A stretch of DNA of 64,000 nt from Hypericum androsaemum. Its lineage: Eukaryota > Streptophyta > Magnoliopsida > Malpighiales > Hypericaceae. Positions 21,873 to 32,353 of the stretch are shown here, one piece after another. Positions within the stretch are counted from its first letter, which is position 1, and the number at the start of each line of letters is the position of its first letter. Under the pieces are notes generated by a model. That model did not search any database. It saw only the letters and a program-made list of their open reading frames with translations, and was not told the origin of the DNA. The stretch covers positions 17,677,570 to 17,741,569 of the forward strand of contig OZ023186.1 in the NCBI GenBank assembly GCA_963995505.1, read 5' to 3'. The position numbers and the translations under genes are program-made.

Positions 21873-21997
21873 AAATGAATAGAAAACTTCCTTGTTCAAG
21901 TCAGCCGATGGCTTCTTTCACACCCAAAAAGAGAAATCTTCTTACACCTGCAAAGTTCATCGGCAAGTAAGTTAGGGGACAAGGAAGCCATAGTGAA

Positions 21998-22418
21998 TCA
22001 GCTCTGAACCATGAGCAGGTGGTTTTTGTAATTGAACTCCTCTCGATCAGCCTCTGCGAAGCACCATTGTGGTTGAAGGAGTACAGACTCGAATGATGGA
22101 AGCAAGTACATATCCGACTGGAACCGTTCCCATATCTTGCATGATGAAAATATTCACACATTAGCACATTCTTATGACATGTTATTTCACGGTGAAAGAT
22201 GTTAAACTGAAATAGAAGGTGAACTTCTAAGGAAAAGAACCAGAAAATAAATTAGTATAGCAGCAGAAATTTACCTTGTCAATTGTCCAATGATATCTAG
22301 ATTCTGAGTCCCATGGGCGTGGACAAACTAATATTTCAACCGAGAAACGAAAGAACCGGGCAATTCTCGCCTGGGACTTCAACGGGGAAAGTGCCCCATC
22401 AACCACAAAAGTTGCCAT
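21998..22418 (-). CDS. Unrecognised small protein, 2 exons (93 aa)
   Basis: Exon 1 is 22418-22275 (48 codons from the ATG at 22418) and exon 2 is 22135-21998, with GT-AG ends and a phase-0 junction. The predicted product starts MATFVVDGALSPLKSQARIA and has an aromatic, Arg-rich middle and an acidic C-terminal half with FAEADREEFNYKNH. No transmembrane segment, repeat or metal motif is evident. I do not recognise the family. A diverged copy of the exon 1-intron-exon 2 junction at 13311-13490 keeps the splice signals, supporting the gene model. It could be an alternative or truncated transcript of a larger gene. Confidence 0.5.
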
Positions 22419-22795
22419 CTTTAACAAGTCTAGCGAGAGTTGATTTGGAGCTTTTCAACGTCAGGGCCTTCTTGCTTCGCGTTCCTTAAACAAGTATCGC
22501 CTCTTCCATTTTCTCCCCTCTCTCTGTTTCGGTTTGTGTTTACAAGGGGAGGGAAGAAGATTCAAATATTAAACAGGAAGGAACATAGTTGCGAGCCGTT
22601 TAAGGTAATTAATGGGTTACCGTTGAGACGATTAATGTAATCTTAAAAAGTTGGATTTGATATTTAACGTTACACTAGCAAATCTTTAAAAAATGGATTT
22701 TGATATTTAAGACCCTGGGAGATTTTTATTTCGTTTACCCTCTCTTACTTCTAAGACCAACCAAATTATGAGAAAATATCTTCTTTTTTATAGGT
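22419..22795. other. Spacer upstream of the 93-aa gene
   Basis: Contains CT/GA-rich tracts (near 22500-22560) and AT-rich sequence. It is the likely promoter side of the minus-strand gene, but no convincing TATA box was found. Confidence 0.4.
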
Positions 22796-22804
22796 AAATA
22801 TTTA

Positions 22805-23232
22805 GGGTATGGATTGGGTACGGAATGCTCAGATTCTGAACCGTTCGGAATGAAGACACGCAGGGACTTTTTTGCAAACGCGCTAAAATACGGGGACCAA
22901 AATGAAAAAAGCTAGGCACAAACGCAGGCCGGATACAAATGCCATTATCACATAACTGTGCGTGCCAGTATCACATAACTGTGCGTGCCAGTATGACCTT
23001 TTTGCAAAAATGCTAAAATACGGAGGACCAAAATGAAAAAAGCCACACGCGCCATTATCATAAACGGAACTTGCCGCTGTCACAAATACACATGCCATTA
23101 TCACATAACTGCACTTGCCATTATCACATAACTGTGCTTGCCATTATCATATACATGCGCTTGCCGCTGCGGTCCCCCTTCACTCCAAACTGTACGGAAT
23201 CAATTCTTTCACTCCGTACCCAATCCACTCCC
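22805..23232. mobile_element. Mutator-type MITE with internal short repeats
   Basis: The ends are GGGTATGGATTGGGTACGG and, inverted, GGGAGTGGATTGGGTACGG. They are flanked by a perfect 9-bp duplication AAATATTTA at 22796-22804 and 23233-23241. The 428-bp interior carries several copies of a word of the form GCCATTATCACATAACTGTG. No coding sequence is present. Confidence 0.88.
22920..23170. repeat. Degenerate tandem repeat (TGCCA..ATCACATAACTG)
   Basis: About eight units of 19-24 bp share TGCCATTATCACATAACTG with CGTGCCAG or CTTGCC spacers. Related words occur at 41260-41500, 61265-61600 and 62040-62370. Confidence 0.8.
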
Positions 23233-23241
23233 AAATATTTA

Positions 23242-24580
23242 GTGCTCATCTTAAGTGATAAACCCTAAATTGATAATCTATTTAATTGTTAAAAAAATCT
23301 ATCTGGACTAGTGTTACAAATTTCAAAATTTATCTATCGTAATAAGTAGTTTTTTTATAGAAAATTTTAGTACTAAATTTTGATCTCAATTTTTACATAA
23401 AATAATATTTTTGAATAAATATATATATTTACATACTTTACAAATCTGAAAATTATTTTAAAATATAGTTTGTGATAGGCTTGTTTGTTTAATAATTTTA
23501 TATCACCACTTCGTTTTCTAATCCGTCTTCAAATAGTCACACATGGTCTAATATATCATATATGGGTGCACTTGATATATTGGATAAAAATAATGACAAG
23601 ATATGATTGGACTTAACAATCTTTTTTTCTTGTTCTATTTATAGTTTGATAATATTATTACATTTAAATTTAAAATTATTTATAGAAAAAGAAAGAATAT
23701 ATGATGAATATGTTAAAACTAAAAGAGATGTAATATAAATAGGGATGGCAGAAATACCCATACCCTGAGGATCGGACCCTACCCTTACCCTACGGGTCTA
23801 GGGTATGTTGCCTTTGACTGGGCCTAGGGTAGGGTATGGGTATGGGTCCATGTTTCGAGGTAGGGTCTAGGGTAGGGTATGAATCCATAACTAGACCCTG
23901 TGGGTCGGACCCTATCCTTACATTTTTACCCTGTAATAACTTCTGTAAAATGATACATTTTTTTATACATAAAAAATATATATACCCTTACATCTAGGGT
24001 ATATATATTTTTTATGTAATAACTTCTGTAAAATGATAATTTTTTGATCCAAGGACATACTTTAGAAGGGTTCTACTTATTACTATCCGAGCAACATTGG
24101 GAATCAAGACTCAGTAGTAAGCAGGCCTTCTATTTCCCGTCTATTTTCTTTATAATTTAATATATTCTTATTTTCACCATTTATAATTAACTAATTAATG
24201 CACCAAATTAACCAAACTCAAGAATCTAGATATTCGAGACTCGATTCAAGATAAGTCCGCCAACAAAATGGAGAGATGCATTTTATATGTAATTCATTAA
24301 GTATTAGAAATCTATGTCAAGAAACCTAAGAATTTAGTTAATAGAAGAAATTGTGGATTTTCCTTAAAGAAATTAGGGGATTCGTTTGTGGCTTTGATCC
24401 ATTTTCAATGCTCCTAATTGTAAGAATTGTTCACTGTTTATAAGTACATAAAATATATTGCATATTGACTTATCGTTTTAAATTGTATATGTAAATTCTA
24501 TAAGGGGCTAGAACATATTCGATACATGGACGACACTCGTCAAAAGTAATGACAAGCCATTTATTGCATTGCATCTCTTC
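23242..24580. other. AT-rich spacer with (CCCTA)-like tract and a hairpin
   Basis: No gene is recognised. 23750-23935 is rich in ACCCTACCC / GGGTAGGGTATGGG words on both strands, a pattern seen in degenerate interspersed repeats rather than telomeric arrays. A near-perfect 21-bp inverted repeat lies at 23968-24018. Confidence 0.5.
23968..24018. repeat. Inverted repeat, 21-bp arms
   Basis: ACATAAAAAATATATATACCC is followed by TTACATCTA and then its exact inverse complement, giving a 21-bp stem with a 9-nt loop. The word TAATAACTTCTGTAAAATGA flanks it on both sides as a direct repeat. Confidence 0.9.
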
Positions 24581-24583
24581 TTG

Positions 24584-25035
24584 TCAATTTATATTTTCCC
24601 TATAGACGAGGCTAAGTCTTGTATATTCAATCAACAAACATTGTAAACGTCCAGCGATGGTGATTGCAAGGTGTTCGACAGAATGTCTCAATATCCCCAG
24701 CAAGTTGGACTCGATATGCTGACCAGTCCAAGCTTGAGCATAAAAGATAAAAACAATGAAGGTGGCAGGGGCTTGGTCATGATGTAAGCAGTTTGATGAA
24801 TGGCCAGAACATGGAAAAGTTTGACAATGTAATTTAATATGTTTCGTTCTCTCGTGAAAGACGAGATTTTCAGCTATGTAGATGGCGAACTTGTTGTCGC
24901 AGAAGATGGAAGATGGTTGTCGATGTGGAATGCGTAAATAATCAAGGAAGTAGGTGAGCCATTGAATTTCACATCCCGCGGAAGCCAATTCTATGTATTC
25001 AGCTTCAGAAGAGCTTCAAGAGACCGTATACTGCT
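24584..25035 (-). pseudogene. Copia RNase H C-terminal fragment
   Basis: Contains the copia phrases EIQWLTYFLDYLRIPHRQPS, IFCDNKFAIYIAEN and VFHERTKHIKLHC, which include the RNase H region's conserved DN...A and HERTKHI elements. Copia usually reads EYRA/EIQWL..., CDNxSAIxIAxNPVFHERTKHIE. The frame then runs into non-copia sequence. Confidence 0.9.
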
Positions 25036-25059
25036 GCTTTAAATTCTAGGACACCAAGA

Positions 25060-25900
25060 AATTACACAAGTAGACACAAAAATGAGTAGTTGATCATTTG
25101 GTGTCTGGGCAACCAGCCCAATCAGCATTGCAAAATGCTGATAACCTTAAGTTTGAGAGTTGGTTCATCAAGACAGACCTGTAGGCTGCCAGGTATAGCT
25201 GTGTGGTTATCTGAGAGTGGAGGAGCATCATTTAATTCATCAAAATAGATCGATGATATCTGCTAGGAATGTGAGTGGATTGGGAAGATGGAGTGGGAGA
25301 TGGCAAGAAAATCTGGTATGAAAAAATGTATTCATAAAAGGTAACATCCCTAGAGTAAAACATGGTGTGTGATTCTAAATCATGGACTCTATAACCCTTG
25401 ATCCCTTTAGCATATCCCAAGAAGGCACATTTCCTAGCTCTAGGGTCAAACTTGCTTAAGTGTGGTATTTCTGCAGCATAGCTTAAGCAACCAAAAATCT
25501 TTAAGTGTGAAAGAGATGGAGATCTCTAGTAGAGTACCTCTTATGGAGTTTTGTTTGAAAGGATGGATGATGGGGTTAAGTTAAGTAGGTGCACAGCATA
25601 TAAAATGCAAGTATTTCAAAATTTGATGGGCAAATAAGCTTGGAAGCGTATAGCTCAAGCTACGTTTAAAATGTGTTGATGCTTGCGCTCTACACGCCCA
25701 TTTTGTTGTGTGTATGAACAAGTAATCTGGTGTATGTAGTTGGATGTGTTAGCTGTTGCTATGTAGGTGGGATTCTGGTCAGGCTTGGATTGAAGATGGT
25801 AGAGTCCATATTTTCATTCATCAGTGACAATCAATCTTTTACTTGATAGGGTCCTGTATTTCACAAGAATCAGATGTAAAAGTGAGAGATACAAATAGAT
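25060..25900 (-). pseudogene. Copia RT-end and integrase-end fragments
   Basis: 25085-25125 reads as ADWAGCPDTK, the start of copia RNase H. 25232-25420 encodes [20 protein letters not shown] followed by YSRDVTFYE, the conserved end of copia integrase (usual form GYSxxxKGYRxxDL...F.SRDVxFxE). The RT body between them is absent. Confidence 0.85.
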
Positions 25901-26252
25901 CTTTAGCCAATTGACTAATAAAGACCAAGTTGAAAGTGAAAGCTGGCACAAAAACAACATTAAACAACTGCAGACTGGGAGCAATACGATATAAACTGGA
26001 GAGATTGCTCTACTCCTTGTGAACTAATTAAGACTGCAAGTTACGGTGGTGAATGCACCCGAATCTAGAATCCAAGTACTACTTCCAGCTTCCATCAATC
26101 GTGAATTCTGCAGATTACAAATAGGAAACATAACTGCAACATTCACTTTTGCATTAGAGACCTGAGCAATCATATTATTTGAGAAACTTGTTCAGTAGTT
26201 AGATTCGGAGAGGATCTAGCAGTAGCAAGCGATTGAGACATGGTTTGTTGCA

Positions 26253-26990
26253 TCATGGCCATAAGTCCTTGAACTTGCTGAGCACTGAAACCAAATAGCC
26301 ATTTCCATCACCCAGAGAACCTACAGAAACTGCAGCTACAATTTGATCATCTTTGGGACGTGGTTTAGGTGGAAAACCATGAAGCCTAAAATACTTGTCC
26401 ACTGTGTATCCTTCCTTGTGACAATGGGTGCAGATTGGTTTCTTTCCTCCAAATTTCTTACTCCCAGTTTGAGCAGCAAACCCTGCAGGTGCATCAGCTT
26501 TGGGAAAGCTTGATATGTTGGCAAAAGACCTCTCATGCTGAGTTACTAAGTACATAACACGACTCATAGATGATAAATGATCCATCATAAGGATCTGAGT
26601 TCATAAGTTAGCAAAGTTCTCATTCAATCCAGTGAGAAAACTCATGATATGGTCCTTATCTACATACTGAGCCATGAGTTGGGTTGCAGAGCAAACACTA
26701 GTACTGTCAGGAAGGCAAGCATATATAAGTACTGGCCTAAATTACAACATCTGATCTTAAAGTGATTTGTACTTAGAGAACTACTCGTTCACAGATAAAA
26801 TACCTTGCAAAAAGTTAGAGATCTGCCTCTTCAGATCTGCAATCTTCACAAAATCTCCTCGACCAAAACGTTCGCGGAGATGATCCAAAATATCAGTTGT
26901 AGAATCAGATGCGAGCAAGATATCCGCCAGTTCATATTCCACGGACCATATAAGCCAGTGAATCACCAACATATTATAGCATTTCTATGA
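26253..26990 (-). pseudogene. Copia gag fragment with zinc knuckle
   Basis: 26990-26781 resembles gag (DILDHLRERFGRGDFVKIAD, LKRQISNFLQG). 26588-26253 contains the CCHC-like CTHCHKEGYTVDKYFRLHGF, in which the third Cys of CX2CX4HX4C is Tyr, then FPPKPRPKDD. Stops and shifts separate the pieces. Confidence 0.88.
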
Positions 26991-26999
26991 AGAAAATAG

Positions 27000-27452
27000 A
27001 GGATCACTCTTCTCCAGGACAGAGATAGAGCGATCCACAAAAGGGCGCTTGTTCTTGGACCCCAAGGACTGGCTCATTGCACGGACCCTGGAGTGAAAGT
27101 TAGTCTACTTGAGCAATTGAGTCACTTACTTCTGCTGGGGAAAGAAAAAGCTATATAAATTTGTCAGCTAACTAGAAAATGGATCAAAATTGGATAACGA
27201 ATATTATCCACATTTTGCAAAAAAATCCTCCTTGAATTTTGGACCACGCAATCATCGGGAAAATGATTGCCTTGTCACGTAGTGGCCAACAACTCACCCT
27301 CGTGTTTTGTGCCATGCACAAGCTGTGAGCTAGATCGGCCGACTTGGGCCTGCTTCTTCGCTAGTTGTTGGGCCTGCGAGTCTCGAGTCTTGAAAGCCTC
27401 AACGGCTATATTAACGGTTGGCCCGCCAATCACTGGTTGTTTATCTTCTAAG
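27000..27452. other. Leader/LTR-side sequence of the outer copia element
   Basis: Sequence between the outer gag and the inner element. The outer LTR boundary cannot be set, because no clear primer binding site is visible. The insertion site duplication CTAAG of the inner element is at 27448-27452. Confidence 0.4.
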
Positions 27453-27921
27453 TGTTGGGTTATGGAGCCTGATAGGTACTCGGGGAAGGCGTTGGATGAT
27501 CAAGTGAAGACCACGCGAGAGTATGAGCAACCGCCAAGTGAATGGCATGCAAAAGATGAAGTTCGTGAAGGCCCCAGCGGCCACTAGGGGCCTAGCCCTC
27601 GCTGGGAGGGAGAAACAGAATGTTGAAAATCTGAGGACCCAGCGGCCGCTAGGTGTCCGATTCAGTCTTAATTTTATTTCATGTTTTGATCTATTTTGAC
27701 TTGTAAACCTAATGTAGGGTTGCTCCTTATAAATACCTATGTAAAGGCACGTCCTATACTAGATAAAAAGTGTAGTCACATATAAGAAACCTAGTGGAAA
27801 GACCCTGGCTTGGCACGACCCCAGACGTAGACATTTTTGTCGAACTGGGTGACCAAATCGCTCATGTTCTTCATTTTGATTTTGTTCTTTGTGATTGCTG
27901 GCCTATTATTATTTTTCAACA
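27453..27921 (+). repeat. 5' LTR of the inner copia element (469 bp)
   Basis: TG...CA ended. It contains a TATA-like CTTATAAATACC near 27732 and two GC-rich words, CCCAGCGGCC(A/G)CTAG. The second word and the 65 bp between are missing from the 3' LTR. Confidence 0.95.
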
Positions 27922-27923
27922 AT

Positions 27924-27935
27924 TGGTATCAGAGC
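27924..27935 (+). promoter_or_regulatory. Primer binding site of the inner copia element
   Basis: TGGTATCAGAGC lies 2 bp after the LTR end at 27921. It is of initiator tRNA-Met type. Confidence 0.93.
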
Positions 27936-27964
27936 TTGAAGGTTAAGGGACCGTGGGAGCAGTC

Positions 27965-28648
27965 ATGATGGGTGAAGGGAAGTTGCCCGTGGAGAAATTC
28001 GATGGCATGGACTACGGGTTCTGGAAGATGTAGATAGAGGACTATCTGTATGGAAAAGATTTGCACCTACCTCTTTGTGGGAAGAAGCCCGAAGACATGA
28101 AGAAAGAAGAGTGGAAGTTGCTCGATGGGAAGGCGATGAGCGTGGTGCACTTGTCGTTGTCCAGAAATGTTGCCTTGCATACAGTAAAATCAGAGACTAC
28201 GAAGAAGATGCTAGAGACTTTGTCCAAGATGTACGAGAAGCCATCCGCCATAAACAAGGTGCATCTGATGAAGAGATTGTTCAACCTCAAGATGGCAGAG
28301 AGTACGATAGTGGCCAAGCACTTTAACGAGTTCAACACAACGATTGCCCAGTTGAGCTCGGTTAAGATCGACTTCGATGATGAGGTACAAGCTCTTATTT
28401 TGCTGAGTTCTTTACCTGATAGCTGGAATGGTACTGTGACTGCAGTCAGTGCCTCAGTGGGAAAGGTACAGCTTAAGTGGAACGATGTGAAGGATTTGAT
28501 CATAGGCAAAGAGATCAGCAGGAGAGAATTCAGAGTAGTCTCGGGTGCAACTTTGAGTGCAGAAAATAGGGGGAGGTCTAAATCAAGGGGAAAGTCGAAG
28601 AAGGACCAGAGCAGGTCGAAGTCCAAGTCAAGGAAGGGTTCGAGGTAG
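27965..28648 (+). pseudogene. Copia gag
   Basis: The frame starts at ATG 27965 or 27968 (MGEGKLPVEKFDGMDYGFWK), meets TAG at 28031-28033 and is then open to 28648. The body matches copia gag (UBN2 / gag-polypeptide type: MLETLSKMYEKPSAINKVHL, LILLSSLPDSWNG). It ends in a long Arg/Lys/Ser tract (RGRSKSRGKSKKDQSRSKSK) before a damaged zinc knuckle, CKNYDQYGHF then stops. Confidence 0.93.
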
Positions 28649-28779
28649 GACAAGAGTTTGGTCCAGTGCAAGAATTATGATCAGTATGGTCACTTTTAGG
28701 ATTAGTGTACGGCACCAAAGAGGGAGGACAAGTCAGCTAACGCAATAATAGATGACCATGGAGAGGTATTGGTCCTGAG

Positions 28780-30213
28780 TGTGATTAGTCCATTGGAGGC
28801 GTGGGTGCTGGATTCTGGAGCATCGTTCTATTCATGTAGTGACGCAGGGATGATGGAGCGATATATCCAAGGTGATTATGGCAAGTTTTATCTAGCAGAT
28901 GATGAACCGAACCAGGTTGTGGGTAAGGGAGATGTTTGAATCAGCATCCCGAATATCTTTGTTGCGGTTGAAAGGAGTGAGGTATATTCCTAGGTTGAAG
29001 AGGAATTTACTTTCTGTAGGGTAGCTGGGTGATGAAGGTTATGCAGTGACCTTTGGCTGGAGGTCATGGAAAATCACTAAGGGAGCTATGGTAGTGGCTC
29101 AAAATTTGAAGGAAGGTACTTTGTATATGACGAAGAACACCTATGATAGCATTGGTCTTGCAGGTGTAGTAGACGATGCGGAGTTTTGGCATAGTCGACT
29201 TGGCCACATGAGTGAGAAGGAGATGAAGGTGCTATATTTGAAAGGGAAGCTACCAGGCTTAAAGATAGTTGATATCGGTCTTTGTGAGCATTGTGTCCTT
29301 GGGAAGCAGAAGATAGTGAACTTTTTGAGAGATGGCAGGTCCTTGAAGGAGCAGAAGCTTAAGTTGGTCCACAGTGATTTGTGGGGCCCGGCACCAGTGG
29401 CATCCTTGGGTGGTGCATCATATTACATGACCTTTATTGATGATTCCACAAGGAAGGTGTGTGTTTATTTTCTGAAACATAAGTCTGGTGCCTTCGACAC
29501 CTTCAAAAAGTGGAAAGCCTTAGTTGAGAGAGAGACAGGTCTTAAGTTGAAGTACTTGAGATCAAATAATGGCAGAAAGTACGAGCTCCAAGAGTTCAAG
29601 GAGTATTGTGCAGCGAATGGGATTCTCAAGGAGAAGACATTAGCTGGCAATACCCCCCCCCCCCCCCCTCCCCTCCCTGCAGAATGGCACCGCTGAGAGG
29701 ATGAACATGACACTCAATGAGAGAGCCAGGGCCATGAGATTGAAGTATGGGCTACCGAAGATGTTCTGGGCGGATGCATTCAACACTGCTGCATTCTTGA
29801 TCAATAGAGGGCCATCAGCTCCTTTAGAGAATGGGATAGCTTGGAGTGGTAAGGAGGTTAATCTTTCCTATCTTCGTGTATTTGGCTGTATTGGGTATGT
29901 TCATGTTAATGCAGCTGAGAGGAGCAAGCTGGATGCCAAGTCCACGAAGTATACGTTCATTGGGTTTGGAGGAGATGATTTTGGCTTCAGATTTTGGGAC
30001 GTGGGAAGTCGCAATGTCATTCGGAATCGAGATGTCGTATTCAATAAAAAGGTGCTGTACAAGGACAGGGGGAGTGCATTTGATGCGGAGGGTTCTAGCA
30101 GTGAGATGGTCGAGTTAGACATCTCGAACTCGGGTGAGAGCAAGAAAATAATGAATGGTCAGGGGGCCAAGGAGGAGGCGGAACCAAGTTCTCCACCGCC
30201 AGTGGTTCCGTAG
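28780..30213 (+). pseudogene. Copia protease and integrase
   Basis: The protease active site reads VLDSGASFYS near 28808. Integrase shows the zinc-binding H...H...C..C (FWHSRLGHMSEKE, CEHCVLGKQ) and the first catalytic Asp in LVHSDLWGP. The second catalytic Asp is changed: LRSNNGRKY where LRSDNGGEY is usual. A run of C at about 29655-29670 breaks the TPQQNG-type motif and shifts frame; the frame resumes at GTAERMN and runs to double stops at 30214. Confidence 0.95.
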
Positions 30214-30309
30214 TAGAGATCCACCAGACAGCGTGGATCGCCAGACAGGTATTCGCCAGATAACTACTATCTCCTTTTGACAGTTGGAGGAGAACCAGAG
30301 GATTTTGCA

Positions 30310-31844
30310 GAAGCACAGCAAAGTGAGCTGGTGCGCAAGTGGAAGCTTACAATGGATGACGAGATGAATTCGTTGAGGAGTAATAAGACTTGAGAACTAG
30401 TCCAACTCCCTAAAGGGAAGAAGGCACTGCAAAATAAGTAGATTTATAGAGTTAAGCAAGAGGCGGATGACACACAGCTTTACAAGGCGAGACTGGTTGT
30501 GAAGAAATTTTAACAGAAATAATGTATTAATTTTACCGATGTTTTCACTCCTGTTGTAAAGCTAACCACTATTCGAATGGTGTTGACTATGGTTACTGCA
30601 GAGAATCTGATGTTAGAGCAGATGGATATGAAGACTGTTTTTCTCCATGGTGATCTAGAGGAAGAGATTTACATAGAACAGCCAGAAGGGTACTTGTCAA
30701 AAAGTAACAGTAGACTTGTATACAGGTTGAGGAAGAGCTTGTATGGGTTGAAGCAAGCTCCAAGGCAATGGTACAAAAAGTTCTATAGATTCATGCACGA
30801 GATTGAGTTTGTGCACTGTGAGGTGCACCATTGCTGTTACTTTAAGAGGTTTGACAATAGCTATGTCATCCTCCTGCTTTATGTTGATGACATGTTGATA
30901 GCAGGCTCGAGTGCTAGAGAAGTGAGTAAGGTGAAAAAGCTATTGTTTGAGAGGTTTGCCATGAAGGATTTGGGTGAGACTAAGCAAATCCTAGGGATGA
31001 GGATTGAGCGAGACAAAGTAGCAGGAAAGCTGTTTCTCTCGCAGGCTGACTATATCAAGAAGGTGTTGGAGAGGTTCAACATGCAGAATGCCAAACTTAT
31101 GAGTACACCCTTGGGTGGAAACTTTAAGCTGTCTAACAAGGATCTGCCTAAGAGTGAGACGGAGAAGGTTCAGATGAAGAAGACTCCTTATGCATCAGCA
31201 GTGGGGAGCTTGATGTATGCTATGGTCTGTACAAGACCAGACATCGCACATGCGGTGGGAGTAGTGAGCAGGTACATGAGCAATCCGGGCAAGCAGCATT
31301 GGTTGGCAGTAAAGTGGATCCTAGGGTACTTGAGAGGTACTAAAAAGAAGGCCCTATGCTTCCAAGGCAGTGACGTGAAGTGACAGGATATATTGATGCG
31401 GACTTGGGGTCCAGTGACCTTGATGGGAGAAGGAGCACAACAGGGTATATGTTCACACTGGGAGGGACAGCAATCTCTTGGGCTTCAAAGTTGCAAAAGA
31501 TAGTGGCTTTGTCAACTGCAAAAAGTGAGTATGTGGCAGTGACGGAAGCGAGCAAAGAGATGATATGGTTGCAGAACTTCCTGGGTGAGTTGGGGAAAGA
31601 GCAGAAAGATAGTGTACTCCACAGTGACAGCCAGAGTGTGATTCACTTGGCGAAGAATTCTGCTTTCCACTCAAGGACTAAGCATATTGAGTTGAGGTAT
31701 CACTACATACGGTATCTCTCGGAAAGGAAGACCTTGCAACTTGAGAAGATTGAGGAAAGTGTGAATCCTGCAGATATGTTGACCAAGGTAACCGCCTTGG
31801 AGAAGCTGAAGCTAAACATGGCTTCAGTTGGCCTAATGAACTGA
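30310..31844 (+). pseudogene. Copia reverse transcriptase and RNase H
   Basis: RT is open from 30577 to 31383, with MKTVFLHGDLEEEIYIEQPE, SLYGLKQAPRQWYKKF and the catalytic LLLYVDDMLIAG. The upstream part (30310-30576) holds several stops. A frameshift at about 31381 separates RT from RNase H (YIDADLGSSDLDGRRSTTGY, ALSTAKSEYVAVTEA, RTKHIELRYHYIR), which ends at TGA 31842-31844. Confidence 0.95.
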
Positions 31845-31930
31845 GAAGAGGCCTGGCGTGCCAAACGCAGTGAAGAAGGTCATCTAATGAAAGGTGACAA
31901 GTGACAAGTGACAAGTGATGAGGTCAGTCT

Positions 31931-31943
31931 CCAGGTGGGAGAT
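31931..31943 (+). promoter_or_regulatory. Polypurine tract of the inner copia element
   Basis: CCAGGTGGGAGAT directly precedes the 3' LTR, matching the usual GGTGGGAGAT of copia elements. Confidence 0.85.
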
Positions 31944-32348
31944 TGTTGGGTTATGGAGCCTGATAGGTACTCGGGGAAGGTGTTGGATGATCAAGTGAAG
32001 ACCACGCGAGAATATGATCAACTGCCAAGTGAATGGCATGCGAAAGATGAAGTTCGTGAAGGCCCCAGCGGCTGCTAGGTGTCCAGTTCAGCCTTAATTT
32101 TGTTTCCTATTTTGATCTGTTTCGACTTGTAAACCTAATGTAGGGTTGCTCCTCTATAAATACCCATGTAAAGGCATGTCTTATGCGCGATAAAAAGTGT
32201 AGTGATGCACAAGAAATCTAGTGGAAAGACTCTGGCTTGGCACGCCCCCAGACGTAGACATTCTTGTCGAACTGGGTGACCAAATCGCTCATGTTCTTCG
32301 TTTCGATTTTGTCCTTTGTGATTGCTGGCCTATTATTGTTTCCCAACA
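31944..32348 (+). repeat. 3' LTR of the inner copia element (405 bp)
   Basis: Aligned with the 5' LTR it shows about 90% identity by eye plus one ~65-bp deletion between two CCCAGCGG words, typical of slippage or microhomology loss. The divergence suggests the insertion is not recent. Confidence 0.95.
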
Positions 32349-32353
32349 CTAAG

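Larger units (their letters stand above)
24584..27440 (-). mobile_element. Decayed Ty1/copia element (outer)
   Basis: On the - strand, from right to left, it shows gag (26990-26253), a short integrase/RT region (about 25900-25030) and the RNase H end (25035-24584), the copia order. Most of RT and the integrase core is missing. The sequence GCAAGGTGTTCGACAGAATG occurs both near 24667 and at 32360, on the far side of the inner element, so the outer element's upstream part probably continues after 32348. Confidence 0.8.
27453..32348 (+). mobile_element. Structurally complete Ty1/copia element (inner)
   Basis: Two LTRs (27453-27921 and 31944-32348) start TGTTGGGTTATGG and end CAACA. They are flanked by a perfect 5-bp duplication CTAAG (27448-27452 and 32349-32353). 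Inside are the primer binding site, gag, protease, integrase, RT, RNase H and polypurine tract in copia order. The reading frame is broken by many stops and frameshifts, so the element is complete in structure but cannot move by itself. The pol style (YVDDMLIAG, SLYGLKQAPRQWYKKF) fits the Tork-like lineage; that is tentative. Confidence 0.96.

Noticed and set aside
23750..23940. Telomere-like CCCTA words
   Set aside because: The words are irregular, on both strands and mixed with other sequence; they fit a degenerate dispersed repeat, not an interstitial telomere.
28042..28671. 209-codon frame on the - strand
   Set aside because: It is the antisense shadow of copia gag, which has clear gag similarity on the + strand.
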